Positions 49,258 to 57,877 of a stretch of 64,000 bases of DNA are shown here, piece by piece (positions within the stretch are counted from its first letter, which is position 1; each line of letters opens with the position of its first letter). The notes below the pieces were generated by a model. The model ran no database searches. It was given only the letters and a program-made list of their open reading frames with translations, and was not told the origin of the DNA. Made by a program: the position numbers and the translations under genes. Source of the stretch: Trujillonella endophytica (lineage in GTDB: Bacteria; Actinomycetota; Actinomycetes; Mycobacteriales; Geodermatophilaceae); contig NZ_FOEE01000018.1 of the NCBI RefSeq assembly GCF_900110555.1, positions 23,355-87,354 on the forward strand, given 5' to 3'.

Positions 49258-49698
49258 CACGGGATCGACCGGGAGACCGCCGCCGCCCAGCTCGCCGCGC
49301 TGCGGACCGATCGAGCGGCGCTGGCCGAGCGGGTGCTGCAGCCGTGGTGGTACGACGTCGCCCTCGGGCTGCTGCTGTTCGGCTTCCTGTCGACCTACGT
49401 GATCGACTCGGCGTGGATGCGGTTCCCGGCGCTGTTCGTGTTCCTCGCCGGCCTCGGGGCGCTGGTGGCGGTCTACCGGCGGCGGACCGGCATCTGGGTG
49501 AACGCGGACGCTCCGGCCATGAAGGTGTGGCTCGTCCTGGTGCTCGTCGTCGCGGTGCCGGCGCTCGTGCTGGCCGAGGGCTTCGACCAGCGCTGGGCCA
49601 TGGTGGTCGCCGGCGCGGTGCTCGGCGTCGCGGTCGCCCTGCTCAGCCGGCGCTGGGGGCGGGCCTACGCCGCCGAGCTGCGCGAGGGCGAGGTGTGA
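49249..49698 (+). CDS. Membrane protein of a regulator pair
   Basis: 149 residues with an N-terminal amphipathic helix (IDRETAAAQLAALRTDRAALAERV) and four hydrophobic helices (VALGLLLFGFLSTYVI, ALFVFLAGLGALVAVY, KVWLVLVLVVAVPALVLA, AMVVAGAVLGVAVALL). I do not recognise a named function. It is coupled to the next gene, a winged-helix regulator (3-nt or 4-nt overlap), a pairing common in actinobacteria where the two are co-regulated. Confidence 0.78.
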   Translation: MESHGIDRETAAAQLAALRTDRAALAERVLQPWWYDVALGLLLFGFLSTYVIDSAWMRFPALFVFLAGLGALVAVYRRRTGIWVNADAPAMKVWLVLVLVVAVPALVLAEGFDQRWAMVVAGAVLGVAVALLSRRWGRAYAAELREGEV

Positions 49699-49991
49699 CG
49701 GTGGTGGCGCCGCGGTTCGACGCGGTCATCCACCCCCCGCCCCGGCTGCAGATCTGCGGGCTGCTCGCGGTCGTGGACACGATGGAGTTCGCCGCCGCGC
49801 GCGACGCCGTGGGGGTCAGCGACTCGGTGCTGTCCAAGCACGTCAAGCAGCTGGAGGCGGCCGGCTACGTGAAGGTGCAGAAGGCGACCATCGCCTCCCG
49901 GCAGCGGACCAGCCTGGCGCTGACCCCGGAGGGTCGGCGCGCCTTCGACGCGCACGTGGCCGAGCTCCGGCGCATCACCGGCGGCGGGTGA
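49695..49991 (+). CDS. Winged-helix (MarR-like, HTH_34) regulator
   Basis: 98 residues, essentially one winged helix: RLQICGLLAVVDTMEFAAARDAVGVSDSVLSKHVKQLEAAGYVKVQKA, then the wing with SRQRTSLALTPEGRRAFDAHVAEL. It is the short 'transcriptional regulator' type without a ligand domain. The GTG overlaps the stop of the membrane protein gene. It probably binds the half-site cluster at 49207-49257 and controls its own operon (inference). Confidence 0.88.
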   Translation: MTVVAPRFDAVIHPPPRLQICGLLAVVDTMEFAAARDAVGVSDSVLSKHVKQLEAAGYVKVQKATIASRQRTSLALTPEGRRAFDAHVAELRRITGGG

Positions 49992-50025
49992 GGGGCGTCG
50001 GTCCCCGCCCGGCAGACTGACCGCG

Positions 50026-51084
50026 ATGAGGGCGGCGCGGCGGTGGGTCGACCTCGGCGCCGTTCTCGCCGGTGCGGTGCTCGCCTCGCTCGCCCTCGAT
50101 GCGCTGGGCCTCCCCTCGGCGGCGCTGTTCGGCGGGCTCCTCGCGGGCCTGGTGCGCGGCCTGGCCGGGAACCGGCGGCTGGACCTGCCGCGGCCGGCGG
50201 TCACCGCGGCGCAGGCGACGCTGGGGGTGTCGATCGGCTCGCTGGTGGACCTCGACACGCTGGCCGCGCTCGGCCGGGACTGGCTGCCGGTACTGCTCGT
50301 GGTGCTCGGCACGCTCGCGCTGAGCGTGCTGGCCGGCCTCGTGCTGCGGCTGCAGCCCGGGATCAGCCCGGTGACCGGGGCGTTCGCGATGATCGCGGGC
50401 GGGGCGTCCGGGATCACGGCCATGGCCCGCGAGCTCGGCGCCGACGACCGGATGGTCGCCGTCCTGCAGTACCTGCGGGTGCTCATCATCGTGGTGCTGA
50501 TGCCGGTGGTCGCGACCACGGTCTACGGCGCGTCAGCGGGGTCGGGGGGCGGAGTGCCGGTGGACGGCGGGGGCCCCGGTTGGCTGGTCGGCGTCCTGTT
50601 CACGGCCGGCTGCGCGGTCGCCGGGCTGCTGCTGGCGCGGGTGCTGCGCGTGCCGGTGCCCGCGCTGCTGGGGCCGCTCGCCGTCGCGGCGGCCCTCGAC
50701 CTGTCGGGGCTGTCCGGCGGCGCCGAGGTGCCGGCGCTGCTCGGGGCGGCGTCGTTCGTCCTGATCGGACTCAGCGTCGGCTGCACCTTCGACCGGACGA
50801 GCCTGCTGGCCATCGGCCGGGCCCTGCCGCTGGCGCTGGCCGTCATCGCCGGGGTCGTGCTGGCGAGCGCCGGACTGGGGCTGGTCCTCGCGGCGACGAC
50901 GGGGGCGAGCCGGCTCGACGCCTACCTCGCGACCACTCCGGGCGGGCTCTACGCCGTCCTCGCCACGGCCACCGACGGCGGCGCCGACGCGACGTTCGTG
51001 CTCGCCGTCCAGGTGCTGCGGTTGTTCGTCATGCTCGGCGCGGCGCCGCTGATCGCCCGCTGGCTGCGCCGCCGTCCCGGCTGA
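50026..51084 (+). CDS. AbrB-family membrane protein
   Basis: 352 residues, about ten hydrophobic helices arranged as two repeats: GLPSAALFGGLLAGLVRGLAG and LRVPVPALLGPLAVAAAL mark the two halves, with GAFAMIAGGASGITAMARELGAD in the first and YLATTPGGLYAVLATATDGGADATFVLAVQVLRLFVML in the second. This is the duplicated AbrB/'ammonia monooxygenase' family, which despite the name is a transporter-like family of unknown substrate. CAGACT 8 nt before the ATG suggests leaderless expression. Confidence 0.85.
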   Translation: MRAARRWVDLGAVLAGAVLASLALDALGLPSAALFGGLLAGLVRGLAGNRRLDLPRPAVTAAQATLGVSIGSLVDLDTLAALGRDWLPVLLVVLGTLALSVLAGLVLRLQPGISPVTGAFAMIAGGASGITAMARELGADDRMVAVLQYLRVLIIVVLMPVVATTVYGASAGSGGGVPVDGGGPGWLVGVLFTAGCAVAGLLLARVLRVPVPALLGPLAVAAALDLSGLSGGAEVPALLGAASFVLIGLSVGCTFDRTSLLAIGRALPLALAVIAGVVLASAGLGLVLAATTGASRLDAYLATTPGGLYAVLATATDGGADATFVLAVQVLRLFVMLGAAPLIARWLRRRPG

Positions 51085-51104
51085 GCGTTTCGCGCGCGAA
51101 ACGC
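51085..51104. terminator. 20-bp perfect palindrome after the AbrB gene
   Basis: GCGTTTCGCGCGCGAAACGC starts at the base after the stop codon and is its own reverse complement. It is probably a terminator hairpin; being fully symmetric it could also be a protein-binding site. Confidence 0.6.
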
Positions 51105-51183
51105 CCGCTCCCACCGGCCCCTCGCGCACGGATGGGCGCCACGGAAGCGGCTCACCGGCCCCGACGCGCCTACCCTCGACCGG

Positions 51184-51471
51184 GTGTCCGACGCGACGAG
51201 GGAGAGCGAGATGCCCGAGCAGGAGTGTCTCGACGACACCGTCCTGTTGTTCGTCGGCGGCCCCCTCGACGGTCGCGTCGAGGTGCGGGCGGCGCGGCAC
51301 GGCGACCCGCTGCCCACGGTGACCCACGTGCACCTGCACGACGGGCCGAAGGTCGTCAGCCGCTACGACCTGCAGGAACTCCCCGGCTCGACCGGCGTCT
51401 ACCACCTGCGTCCCCCGGCGCAGCGGCGCGACTCCGAGCCCTCGCGCGGCCGCGAGGAGTCGGCCGGCTGA
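51184..51471 (+). CDS. Hypothetical small acidic protein
   Basis: 95 residues: ECLDDTVLLFVGGPLDGRVEVRAARHGDPLPTVTHVHLHDGPKVVSRYDLQELPGSTGVYHL, then a charged tail. The GGPLDG start resembles small proteins often linked to phage or plasmid regions, but I cannot assign a function. GTG 51184 has TACCCT 7 nt upstream (leaderless); an internal ATG at 51211 is possible. There are no transmembrane segments. Confidence 0.62.
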   Translation: MSDATRESEMPEQECLDDTVLLFVGGPLDGRVEVRAARHGDPLPTVTHVHLHDGPKVVSRYDLQELPGSTGVYHLRPPAQRRDSEPSRGREESAG

Positions 51472-51536
51472 CGGTCGCTCACCCGCGGCGCAGGACGAAC
51501 GCCCGGTAGGCGTACTCGGCCGGCGCGCGTGCGCCG

Positions 51537-52076
51537 CTACCAGCCCTGGGTGCGGCGCGCGGCGGCGACCACCTCGTCGAACAGGCCCCGGCCGATGGCG
51601 GCGCCCTCGCGGCGGACGTCGGCGGGCTCCAGCAGCAGCAGGCGGTCCAGGCGCACCTCGCTGGGCCGGCCGCGGGAGTCCCAGCGGCCGGTGCCGACGT
51701 CCATCCACACCCGGCCGTGGCGGGCCTCGTCGGCGGCGTCGCGGTCGTGGTCCTTGCTGGTGAGCATCAGGCCGAGCAGCGCGCGCCCGCGCCGGCCGAG
51801 GACGAGCACGGGGCGGTCCTTCCCCCGGCCGTCGTTCTCGTCGTAGGGCACCCACGCCCAGACGACCTCGCCCGGATCGGGGCGCCCGTCGTCGCGCGGC
51901 CGGTACTCGAGGTCCACGTCCCCCGGATCGCCGGTCAGGTCCCGGACGGCGCCCGACGCGGCCGGGCCGGGGCGGGCGCCGGGGCGCGGGGGTGTGCGGC
52001 GGCCGCGCCCGGGCCGGGGCGCCGGAGCCAGGAGGGGTCGCAGGAGCCCGGCGAGTCGCCGTCCGAGGGAGGCCAT
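51537..52076 (-). CDS. PemK/MazF-like protein
   Basis: 179 residues. The first ~60 are a basic Pro/Arg-rich region with a short helix (GRRLAGLLRPLLAP). The remainder is PemK/MazF-like: PDPGEVVWAWVPYDENDGRGKDRPVLVLGR, then LGLMLTSKDHD and VRLDRLLLLEPADVRREGAAIG. PemK/MazF toxins are mRNA-cleaving RNases. No antitoxin gene of the normal kind is adjacent, so it may be a solitary member with a housekeeping role. A palindrome (52123-52138) lies 47 nt upstream. Confidence 0.75.
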   Translation of the reverse strand: MASLGRRLAGLLRPLLAPAPRPGRGRRTPPRPGARPGPAASGAVRDLTGDPGDVDLEYRPRDDGRPDPGEVVWAWVPYDENDGRGKDRPVLVLGRRGRALLGLMLTSKDHDRDAADEARHGRVWMDVGTGRWDSRGRPSEVRLDRLLLLEPADVRREGAAIGRGLFDEVVAAARRTQGW

Positions 52077-52122
52077 GACCGCACGGTACGGAGCCCGCGC
52101 GGAAGGTGGACTCCCGTCCCCC

Positions 52123-52138
52123 GTGTCACTCGTGACAC
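52123..52138. promoter_or_regulatory. GTGTCAC-TC-GTGACAC palindrome
   Basis: A perfect 7-bp inverted repeat with a 2-bp centre lies in the gap between the divergent PemK-like gene and the small gene at 52238. One more GTGTCAC half-site is at 52193-52199. It is a likely regulator-binding site. It is not a CRP site, because the half-sites face the opposite way. Confidence 0.5.
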
Positions 52139-52237
52139 ATCGGCATCAAATGGTCACGGATCTGGTTCGGAACGCCGATAGCGGGGCACCATGTGTCACG
52201 GAGCGGTCCGGGGGACCGCTCCCGAGAGGAGAGGCCC

Positions 52238-52435
52238 ATGACCTCGGCCGAGCCCGTGCCGCCGCCGGTTCTGCGTCCGCGGGAGATCAAGGCCAGCGTG
52301 CTGGCCGCCTTCCAGCTCGTGGAGGACGCCCGCTATCTGCGGGCCACCCGGCGGAGCAGACGGGACCGGAACAGGGTCGCCGCCGAGCGGGCCGTGGCCT
52401 CCCGCCGGCTGGCGCGGGACATCGTCGCCGGCTGA
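52238..52435 (+). CDS. Hypothetical small basic protein
   Basis: 65 residues: PPPVLRPREIKASVLAAFQLVEDARYLRATRRSRRDRNRVAAERAVASRRLARDIVAG, mostly predicted helix, Arg-rich. The ATG at 52238 is preceded by GAGAGGAGAGG at ~6 nt, a good ribosome site, so I prefer it to the earlier in-frame GTG. No family is recognised; nucleic acid binding is possible from composition only. It is divergent from the PemK-like gene. Confidence 0.6.
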   Translation: MTSAEPVPPPVLRPREIKASVLAAFQLVEDARYLRATRRSRRDRNRVAAERAVASRRLARDIVAG

Positions 52436-52471
52436 GCCCCCGGGCCCGGCGGCTCCGGGTCCGCGTGGCGC

Positions 52472-52897
52472 TCAGGCCACGCAGAACTCGTTGCCCTCCG
52501 GATCGGCGAGGGTCACCCACGCCAGCGGACCCTGGCTCGCCCGCCAGAGCTCGCGGGCGCCCGCGGCCACCAGCCGGGCGACCTCGGCCTCGCGCTGCTC
52601 GGCGCCCACGTGCAGGTCGAGGTGCATCCGGTTCTTGCCGGACTTCTCCTCGTCCGAGAGCTGGAACAGCACCCGCGGCCGGCCCTGGTCGGGGGAGCGC
52701 AGCGCCGCCCCGAGGCGCCACACGAGCACGCCCCGGTGCGTCGTCGTCTCCGCCTCGGTCGCGTGCCCCTCCGCCACCATCCGGCGGATGAAGGCCTCGT
52801 CGCTGGGCTCGACCTCCCAGCCCAGGGCCTCGGCCCACCAGTCGGCGAGCGTGTGCGGCTGTGTGCTGTCGATCGTCACCTGGATGTCGGTCGCCAT
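52472..52897 (-). CDS. VOC/glyoxalase-like domain protein
   Basis: 141 residues, single VOC domain of the type with DIQVTIDSTQPHTLADWWAEALGWEVEP at the start, RMHLDLHVGAEQREAEVARLVAAGARELWRA, and the common ending WVTLADPEGNEFCVA. Substrate is unknown. The ATG at 52897 is the natural start. It stands alone between a small plus-strand gene and the PPOX gene 64 nt upstream. Confidence 0.88.
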   Translation of the reverse strand: MATDIQVTIDSTQPHTLADWWAEALGWEVEPSDEAFIRRMVAEGHATEAETTTHRGVLVWRLGAALRSPDQGRPRVLFQLSDEEKSGKNRMHLDLHVGAEQREAEVARLVAAGARELWRASQGPLAWVTLADPEGNEFCVA

Positions 52898-52961
52898 GGC
52901 CGGGGAGGGTAGGCCCCGCCACCGACGATCCGGCCCCCGCCGGGAGCAGGGAGCCCTTCGA

Positions 52962-53564
52962 CTACAGCTCGGGCAGCAGGCCCGCGCGCAGGACGTCGTC
53001 CGGCGGGAGCGGCGCCGGGAGCTGGCAGTGGTCGCGGAAGACCTGGCCGATCGGGGCGAAGTCGCCGCGGCCACCCCAGCTCTCCGGGTCCCAGAGGCCC
53101 GAACGGATCAGCGACTTCGCGCACTGGAAGTACGCCCGCTCGACCTCGATCAGCAGCACCGACATCGGCGGCTTGTCGAACTCGGTGAGGTCGACGTCGA
53201 CGGCCTCGGGCGCCACGATCCGCGCCGTTCCGAACACCCGCAGCGTCTCCTCGATGCCGGGCACCAGGAACATCAGCGCGACCTTGGGGTTGGCCGCCAC
53301 GTTGCGCAGGCTGTCGATCCGGTTGTTGCCCCGCCGGTCGGGCAGCGCCAGCAGGTGCTCGCCGAGCACCTTCACGAAGCCGGGACCGCCGCCGCGCGGC
53401 GACACGTCGGGCCACCCGTCGGCGTCCGCGGTCGCGAGCGTGGCCCACGGCGAGAGCTCGATGAACGCCCGGCAGTGGACGTCGATCCGGTCGATCTCCT
53501 TGTCGCGGGCCACCTTCGAGGTCTCGCGATAGGCGGCCAGCGGTTCCTGCGTGGGGGTGCTCAC
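52962..53564 (-). CDS. Pyridoxamine 5'-phosphate oxidase-like FMN protein
   Basis: 200 residues of the split-barrel FMN-binding fold: CRAFIELSPWATLATADADGWPDVSPRGGGPGFVKVL, LALPDRRGNNRIDSLRNVAANPKVALMFLVPG, FGTARIV, RAYFQCAKSLIRSGLWDPESW. This is the subgroup often named MSMEG_1061 or 'pyridoxamine 5'-phosphate oxidase family'. It is not the PdxH enzyme itself; members bind FMN or F420 and are of unknown substrate. Confidence 0.88.
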   Translation of the reverse strand: MSTPTQEPLAAYRETSKVARDKEIDRIDVHCRAFIELSPWATLATADADGWPDVSPRGGGPGFVKVLGEHLLALPDRRGNNRIDSLRNVAANPKVALMFLVPGIEETLRVFGTARIVAPEAVDVDLTEFDKPPMSVLLIEVERAYFQCAKSLIRSGLWDPESWGGRGDFAPIGQVFRDHCQLPAPLPPDDVLRAGLLPEL

Positions 53565-53635
53565 GGCGAAACGTTAACCGCAGCCACCGCCGACGCCCGG
53601 ACGGCGGCCGGAGCTCCCGACCGCAGCGCCCGGCC

Positions 53636-55156
53636 TCAGCGCGCCCCCGTGCCGCCCGGTGGGAGCAGCGGCAGGCCCGCCGGCGGGCCGGACTCGACCA
53701 GCCGCCACAGCGCGTCGGTGTCCGCGTGCTCGGCCACGAGGTCGCCGAGGGCGTCCAGCCGGGCCTCGCGGACGGCGGCGAAGGAGGTCCCCGGCGCGGG
53801 CACGAAGCGCCGGCCCGCCGCGCGTGCCACCTCGGTGAGGAACGCGCGGCGGAAGTCGTCGTCCTCCAGCGCGCCGTGCCAGGTGGTGCCCCACACCGAG
53901 CCCGCCCGGGCGCCGTCGAGGAAGCGCTCCGCGGACTCGTCGACCGTCACCACCCCGTGGTGGATCTCGTAGCCGCGCACCGGGCGGCCGAACGCCGTCC
54001 CCACCGGCCGGCCCAGCGTCTTCTCCGCCGCGAACACCACGTCCGTGGGCAGCAGGCCCAGCCCGGGCACCGTGCCGGCCCGTGACTCCACCCCGTCGGT
54101 GATCGTGCGCGCCAGCATCTGGTGCCCGCCGCAGATGCCGAGCACCGGACGCCCCGCGGCAGCGCGGCGGAGCACCGCGTCGGCCAGGCCCGACCCGTGC
54201 AGCCAGCGCAGGTCGGCGACGGTCGACCGGGTGCCCGGCAGCACCACGAGGTCGGCGTCGGCCAGCTCCTCGGGGCGGGTCGCGTAGCGGACCAGGACGC
54301 CGGGCTCGGCGGCCAGCGCGTCGAGGTCGGTGAAGTTCGACAGCCGGGGCAGCCGCGCGACCGACACCCGGAGCACGTCCTCCCCGTGCGGCGGGCCGGC
54401 CGAGGAGACGCCGGTGGGCACGCCGAGGGAGTCCTCGACGTCCAGCGCGGCGCCGGGCAGCCACGGGAGGACGCCGAGCGTGGGGCGGCCGGTGAGCCGC
54501 GCCAGCTCGTCGAGGCCGGGCGTGAGCAGCCGGACGTCGCCGCGGAACTTGTTCACCAGGAAGCCCGCCACCAGGCGCTGGTCGCCCGGCGGCATGAGCG
54601 CGACCGTGCCGTAGAGGGCGGCGAACACCCCGCCGCGGTCGATGTCGCCGACCACGACGACGGGCAGCCCCGCCGCGGTGGCCAGGCCCATGTTGGCGAC
54701 GTCGTCGGCCCGGAGGTTGATCTCGGTGGGGGAGCCCGCGCCCTCGCAGACGACGACGTCGAACCGCGACCGCAGGTCGGCCAGGCAGGCGAGCACCTGC
54801 TCCAGCAGCGCGGCCTTCATCGGCCGGTAGGACAGCGCGGTCACGTCGGCCACCGGCCGGCCCAGCACGACCACCTGGCTGGAGTCCTCGCCGCCGGGCT
54901 TGAGCAGCACCGGGTTCATCGCCGCCTCGGGCTCCACCCGGGCCGCGGCGGCCTGCATCACCTGCGCCCGGCCGATCTCGGCGCCGTCGGCGGTGACCAT
55001 CGAGTTGTTGCTCATGTTCTGCGCCTTGAACGGCGCGACGGAGACGCCCTGGCGGGCCAGCCACCGGCAGATCCCGGCGGTGACGACCGACTTCCCGGCG
55101 TCGGAGGTCGTGCCGGCGACCAGGAGGGCCCCGCCCCGAGGGGACGGGCCGGTCAC
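53636..55156 (-). CDS. cobQ: Cobyric acid synthase
   Basis: 506 residues. N-terminal synthetase with [47 protein letters not shown] and [15 protein letters not shown]-terminal type-1 glutamine amidotransferase-like domain with [16 protein letters not shown], the catalytic Cys in [15 protein letters not shown], and GYEIHHG. It amidates the b, d, e and g side chains in cobalamin synthesis. It lies 4.4 kb away from the main cobalamin operon and carries no riboswitch of its own; the GTG overlaps the stop of the acyltransferase gene by 4 nt. Confidence 0.96.
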   Translation of the reverse strand: MTGPSPRGGALLVAGTTSDAGKSVVTAGICRWLARQGVSVAPFKAQNMSNNSMVTADGAEIGRAQVMQAAAARVEPEAAMNPVLLKPGGEDSSQVVVLGRPVADVTALSYRPMKAALLEQVLACLADLRSRFDVVVCEGAGSPTEINLRADDVANMGLATAAGLPVVVVGDIDRGGVFAALYGTVALMPPGDQRLVAGFLVNKFRGDVRLLTPGLDELARLTGRPTLGVLPWLPGAALDVEDSLGVPTGVSSAGPPHGEDVLRVSVARLPRLSNFTDLDALAAEPGVLVRYATRPEELADADLVVLPGTRSTVADLRWLHGSGLADAVLRRAAAGRPVLGICGGHQMLARTITDGVESRAGTVPGLGLLPTDVVFAAEKTLGRPVGTAFGRPVRGYEIHHGVVTVDESAERFLDGARAGSVWGTTWHGALEDDDFRRAFLTEVARAAGRRFVPAPGTSFAAVREARLDALGDLVAEHADTDALWRLVESGPPAGLPLLPPGGTGAR

Positions 55157-55827
55157 GCCGCCTCGCGGGGATCGCCCCACCCGGCCTTCTCCTGCCCGGA
55201 CAGCTCCGCGATCGCCACCATGATCCGGTCGGTCACCTCACGGCGGGCGCGGCCGTTGCGGGCCCGGCCGCGGTGCTCGGGGAAGGTCAGCGGCTCCCCG
55301 AAGGTGACGGTGACCCGGTGCGGCCGGGGCCACGTCGCGCCGATCGGCTGCACGCGGTCGGTGCCGCACACCGCCACCGGGACGACGGGGCAGTCGGCGG
55401 TCAGGGCCAGCCAGGCCACCCCGGTCTTGCCGCGGGCCAGCCGGCCGTCGCGCGAGCGCGTGCCCTCGGGGTAGATGCCGAACGCGTCGCCGTCGTGCAG
55501 CACCGCCAGGGCCGTGTCGAGGGCGGCCTGCGCCGCGCGCGAGGTCTCGCGCTCGACCGGCAGCGCGCCGAGGGCGGAGAACAGCGTGCGGGTGACCCAC
55601 CCCCCGAGGCCCGGGGTCGTGAAGTACTCCGCCTTGGCCAGGTAGCGGACCCGCCGCGGCGCCGACAGCGGGATGACCATGCTGTCGATGAACGACAGGT
55701 GGTTGCTGGCGAGGATCACCGGACCGGAGGCGGGGACGTGCTCGCGCCCGGTCACCCGCGTGCGCAGGAGGACGCGGGCCAGCGGTCGCAGCAGGAGGCT
55801 CGCGAGCAGGTAGAGCACGCCGCGCAT
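55153..55827 (-). CDS. 1-acyl-glycerol-3-phosphate acyltransferase (PlsC-like)
   Basis: 224 residues. Motif I NHLSFIDS (HX4D), motif [10 protein letters not shown] region, motif [15 protein letters not shown], motif [10 protein letters not shown]. An N-terminal hydrophobic segment ([16 protein letters not shown]) anchors it. It acylates lysophosphatidate or a related lipid. It shares a transcript with cobQ (4-nt overlap), a link with no obvious metabolic sense. Confidence 0.9.
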   Translation of the reverse strand: MRGVLYLLASLLLRPLARVLLRTRVTGREHVPASGPVILASNHLSFIDSMVIPLSAPRRVRYLAKAEYFTTPGLGGWVTRTLFSALGALPVERETSRAAQAALDTALAVLHDGDAFGIYPEGTRSRDGRLARGKTGVAWLALTADCPVVPVAVCGTDRVQPIGATWPRPHRVTVTFGEPLTFPEHRGRARNGRARREVTDRIMVAIAELSGQEKAGWGDPREAA

Positions 55828-55865
55828 CCTGCCGGGCGGCCGCGCGGCCCCTGCCGCCGGGCCGA

Positions 55866-56213
55866 TCAGCCGTCGCGCCTCGGGGGGCAGACGTCGCGGA
55901 TGGCGTCCTGCACGTCCGCCGGCAGGGGACGGCGGCCGCAGGCGGAATCGGTGATGGCCACGGCGAGATCGCGCACCTTGCGGTGCGTCGTGCTCGAGAT
56001 GTGCGTGAGGACGTCGAACGCCACCTGCTCGGTGCAGCCGGCGATCAGCATCACGATGCCCTTCGCCTGCTCGATGACCGCGCGGCTGGCCATCGCCGTG
56101 CGCAGCTGGGCCACCTCGAGCTCGAGGGCGTGCAGGCGGTCGGACGGGTCCGCGTGGCCGATCGGGACCGCGTCGCGGCGCCGGGGAAGGGGTGGGGCGG
56201 GGATGGTGGTCAT
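55866..56213 (-). CDS. ANTAR-domain protein
   Basis: 115 residues from ATG 56213. The ANTAR RNA-binding domain is at about 25-85: LEVAQLRTAMASRAVIEQAKGIVMLIAGCTEQVAFDVLTHISSTTHRKVRDLAVAI. ANTAR proteins bind paired hairpins in nascent RNA to prevent termination; here no GAF or receiver domain is attached. A longer start at 56333 adds 40 residues that do not look like a domain and spans a possible -10 (TACCGT), so I prefer 56213. The targets are not visible. Confidence 0.82.
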   Translation of the reverse strand: MTTIPAPPLPRRRDAVPIGHADPSDRLHALELEVAQLRTAMASRAVIEQAKGIVMLIAGCTEQVAFDVLTHISSTTHRKVRDLAVAITDSACGRRPLPADVQDAIRDVCPPRRDG

Positions 56214-56367
56214 GCCGTGCTCCGCTGTCGGACCGCCGAGGATCTCGGCGACGGACCCCGCACGGCCGTGTGCTCGACCAGGGCGGAGGGCGGCTGCCCG
56301 GACACGGCGGGCCGCCTCCTGAACGGTAACCACTCCGGCCCGCGGGCGCAGCCGCAGCGCAGCCCCG

Positions 56368-57828
56368 TCAGACGACGGCGAGCCGCCGCGGCGGCGCGGT
56401 CCGGTCGCCGCCGCCGCGTACCGCGGCCTCGGCCTGCACGAGGAGCTCGACCGCCCGGAGCAACTGGTCGGGGGGCAGGGTGAACGGCAGCCGCAGGTGG
56501 TCGTCGAACGCGTGACCCGTGCCGAACGCCCGGCCCTCGGCGAGGAGCAGCCCCAGCGGCGCCGCCGCGGCGGTCAGCGCCGCCGACCCCACGCCCGGCG
56601 GCAGCGTGCACCACAGCGACAGGCCCCCGGCCGGGCAGGGGACGGTCCAGTCGGGCAGCCGGCGGGCCAGCTCCGCACGCAGCAGGTCCCGGCGCTCGCG
56701 CAGCGTGGCCCGGCGCTGGTCGAGGACGGCGTCCAGGTCGCGGACGAGCGCGGTCGCGGCCAGCTGGTCCAGCGCGCCCACCGACATCTGGCGCCGCCGC
56801 AGCACGTCGCCGAGCTGGGTCACCAGGGCGGCGTCGGCCCGCGCCCAGCCGATGCGCAGGCCGCCCCAGACCGCCTTCGACAACCCGCTCACCGTCACCG
56901 CGGCGGCGTCGGGCAGGCCCGCGGCGAACGGGGGCAGCGGCCCGCCGTCCAGGTACAGCTCCGCGCTGACCTCGTCGACGACGGTGAGCACGCCCTGCTG
57001 CCACAGCGTCGCGGCCAGGCGGCGCCGCCCGGCCGCGGTCAGCCGCGCGCCGGTGGGATTGGAGAAGTCGGGCATGAGGAAGGCCAGCCGCGGGCTGCTC
57101 TGCCGGGCCGCCAGGTGGGCGGCGGCGATCAGGGCGTCGGGGTCGTCGGCGTCCAGCGGCACGGGCAGGCACCGCCCGCCGTGCGCCTCCACGGCGCCCA
57201 GCGCGCCCGGGTACGTGGGGTGCTCGACCAGCACCCGGTCCCCCGGCTGCAGCAGGGTCTCCAGGACGACGTCGGTGGCGTCGCCGGTGCCCGCGGTGAC
57301 CAGCACCTGGTCGGGGTCGGTGGGCAGCCCGTGCGCGGTGTACCGGTCGGCGATCGCGGCCCGCAGCTCCGGCAGGCCGCCGGTCGCGTACCCGTGTCCG
57401 GCCGCGACCGCGGGGAGGAGCGTCAGCGCCTCCCGGTAGGCGGGAATCAGCTGCGGTGCCGCCTCGAGCGCGGCGTGCGCCAGGTCGAGGACGCTCGGAT
57501 CGGTGCTGGGCGCACCCCACGCGGTGCCGGCGTCGGGGAGCTCGGCCACGGTGCCGGAGCCGTGCCGGGTGGTGGCGTGCCCGGTCGCGCGCAGCTCGCG
57601 GTAGGCGGAGGCGACGGTGACCCGGGAGAGGCCGAGGGCGGTCGCGAGCTCCCGCTCGGCGGGCAGCCGGCTGCCCACCGGGAGCCGGCCGGTGGTGAGG
57701 AGCTCCACGATCCGGCGGGCGAGCGCGGCGTAGCGCGGCCCGGGCGCGGCCGCCAGCGATTCCACCAGCGTGGCCAGCTCCTGCGCGGGAGTGGACTGCT
57801 CAGTCGGCAGTGGCATGCAGGCCACCAT
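56368..57828 (-). CDS. MocR-type regulator (GntR winged helix fused to aminotransferase)
   Basis: 486 residues from ATG 57828 (MVACMPL; the ATG at 57816 is also possible). GntR winged helix at about 30-95 (ALARRIVELLTTGRLPVGSRLPAERELATALGLSRVTVASAYRELRATG). Class I aminotransferase fold at about 110-470, with the PLP Lys in VTVSGLSKAVWGGLRIGWARAD. MocR regulators sense PLP or amino compounds. Its operator is probably the inverted repeat at 57834-57859, directly upstream and shared with a divergent 51-residue gene, which is the natural target. Confidence 0.92.
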   Translation of the reverse strand: MVACMPLPTEQSTPAQELATLVESLAAAPGPRYAALARRIVELLTTGRLPVGSRLPAERELATALGLSRVTVASAYRELRATGHATTRHGSGTVAELPDAGTAWGAPSTDPSVLDLAHAALEAAPQLIPAYREALTLLPAVAAGHGYATGGLPELRAAIADRYTAHGLPTDPDQVLVTAGTGDATDVVLETLLQPGDRVLVEHPTYPGALGAVEAHGGRCLPVPLDADDPDALIAAAHLAARQSSPRLAFLMPDFSNPTGARLTAAGRRRLAATLWQQGVLTVVDEVSAELYLDGGPLPPFAAGLPDAAAVTVSGLSKAVWGGLRIGWARADAALVTQLGDVLRRRQMSVGALDQLAATALVRDLDAVLDQRRATLRERRDLLRAELARRLPDWTVPCPAGGLSLWCTLPPGVGSAALTAAAAPLGLLLAEGRAFGTGHAFDDHLRLPFTLPPDQLLRAVELLVQAEAAVRGGGDRTAPPRRLAVV

Positions 57829-57833
57829 GCCGT

Positions 57834-57859
57834 AGTGGACTCGAAAAGACCAGTCCACT
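57834..57859. promoter_or_regulatory. MocR operator, AGTGGACT-N10-AGTCCACT
   Basis: A perfect 8-bp inverted repeat with a 10-bp spacer lies 5 nt before the MocR ATG at 57828 and 18 nt before the divergent small gene. MocR family operators commonly contain this kind of GTGG(A/T)C repeat. It is well placed to control both genes. Confidence 0.8.
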
Positions 57860-57877
57860 CGGTGTCACGCTGCCGTC

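Noticed and set aside
51085..51104. Restriction-modification or recombination site
   Set aside because: A perfect palindrome right after a stop codon is most simply a terminator hairpin; there is nothing else in support.
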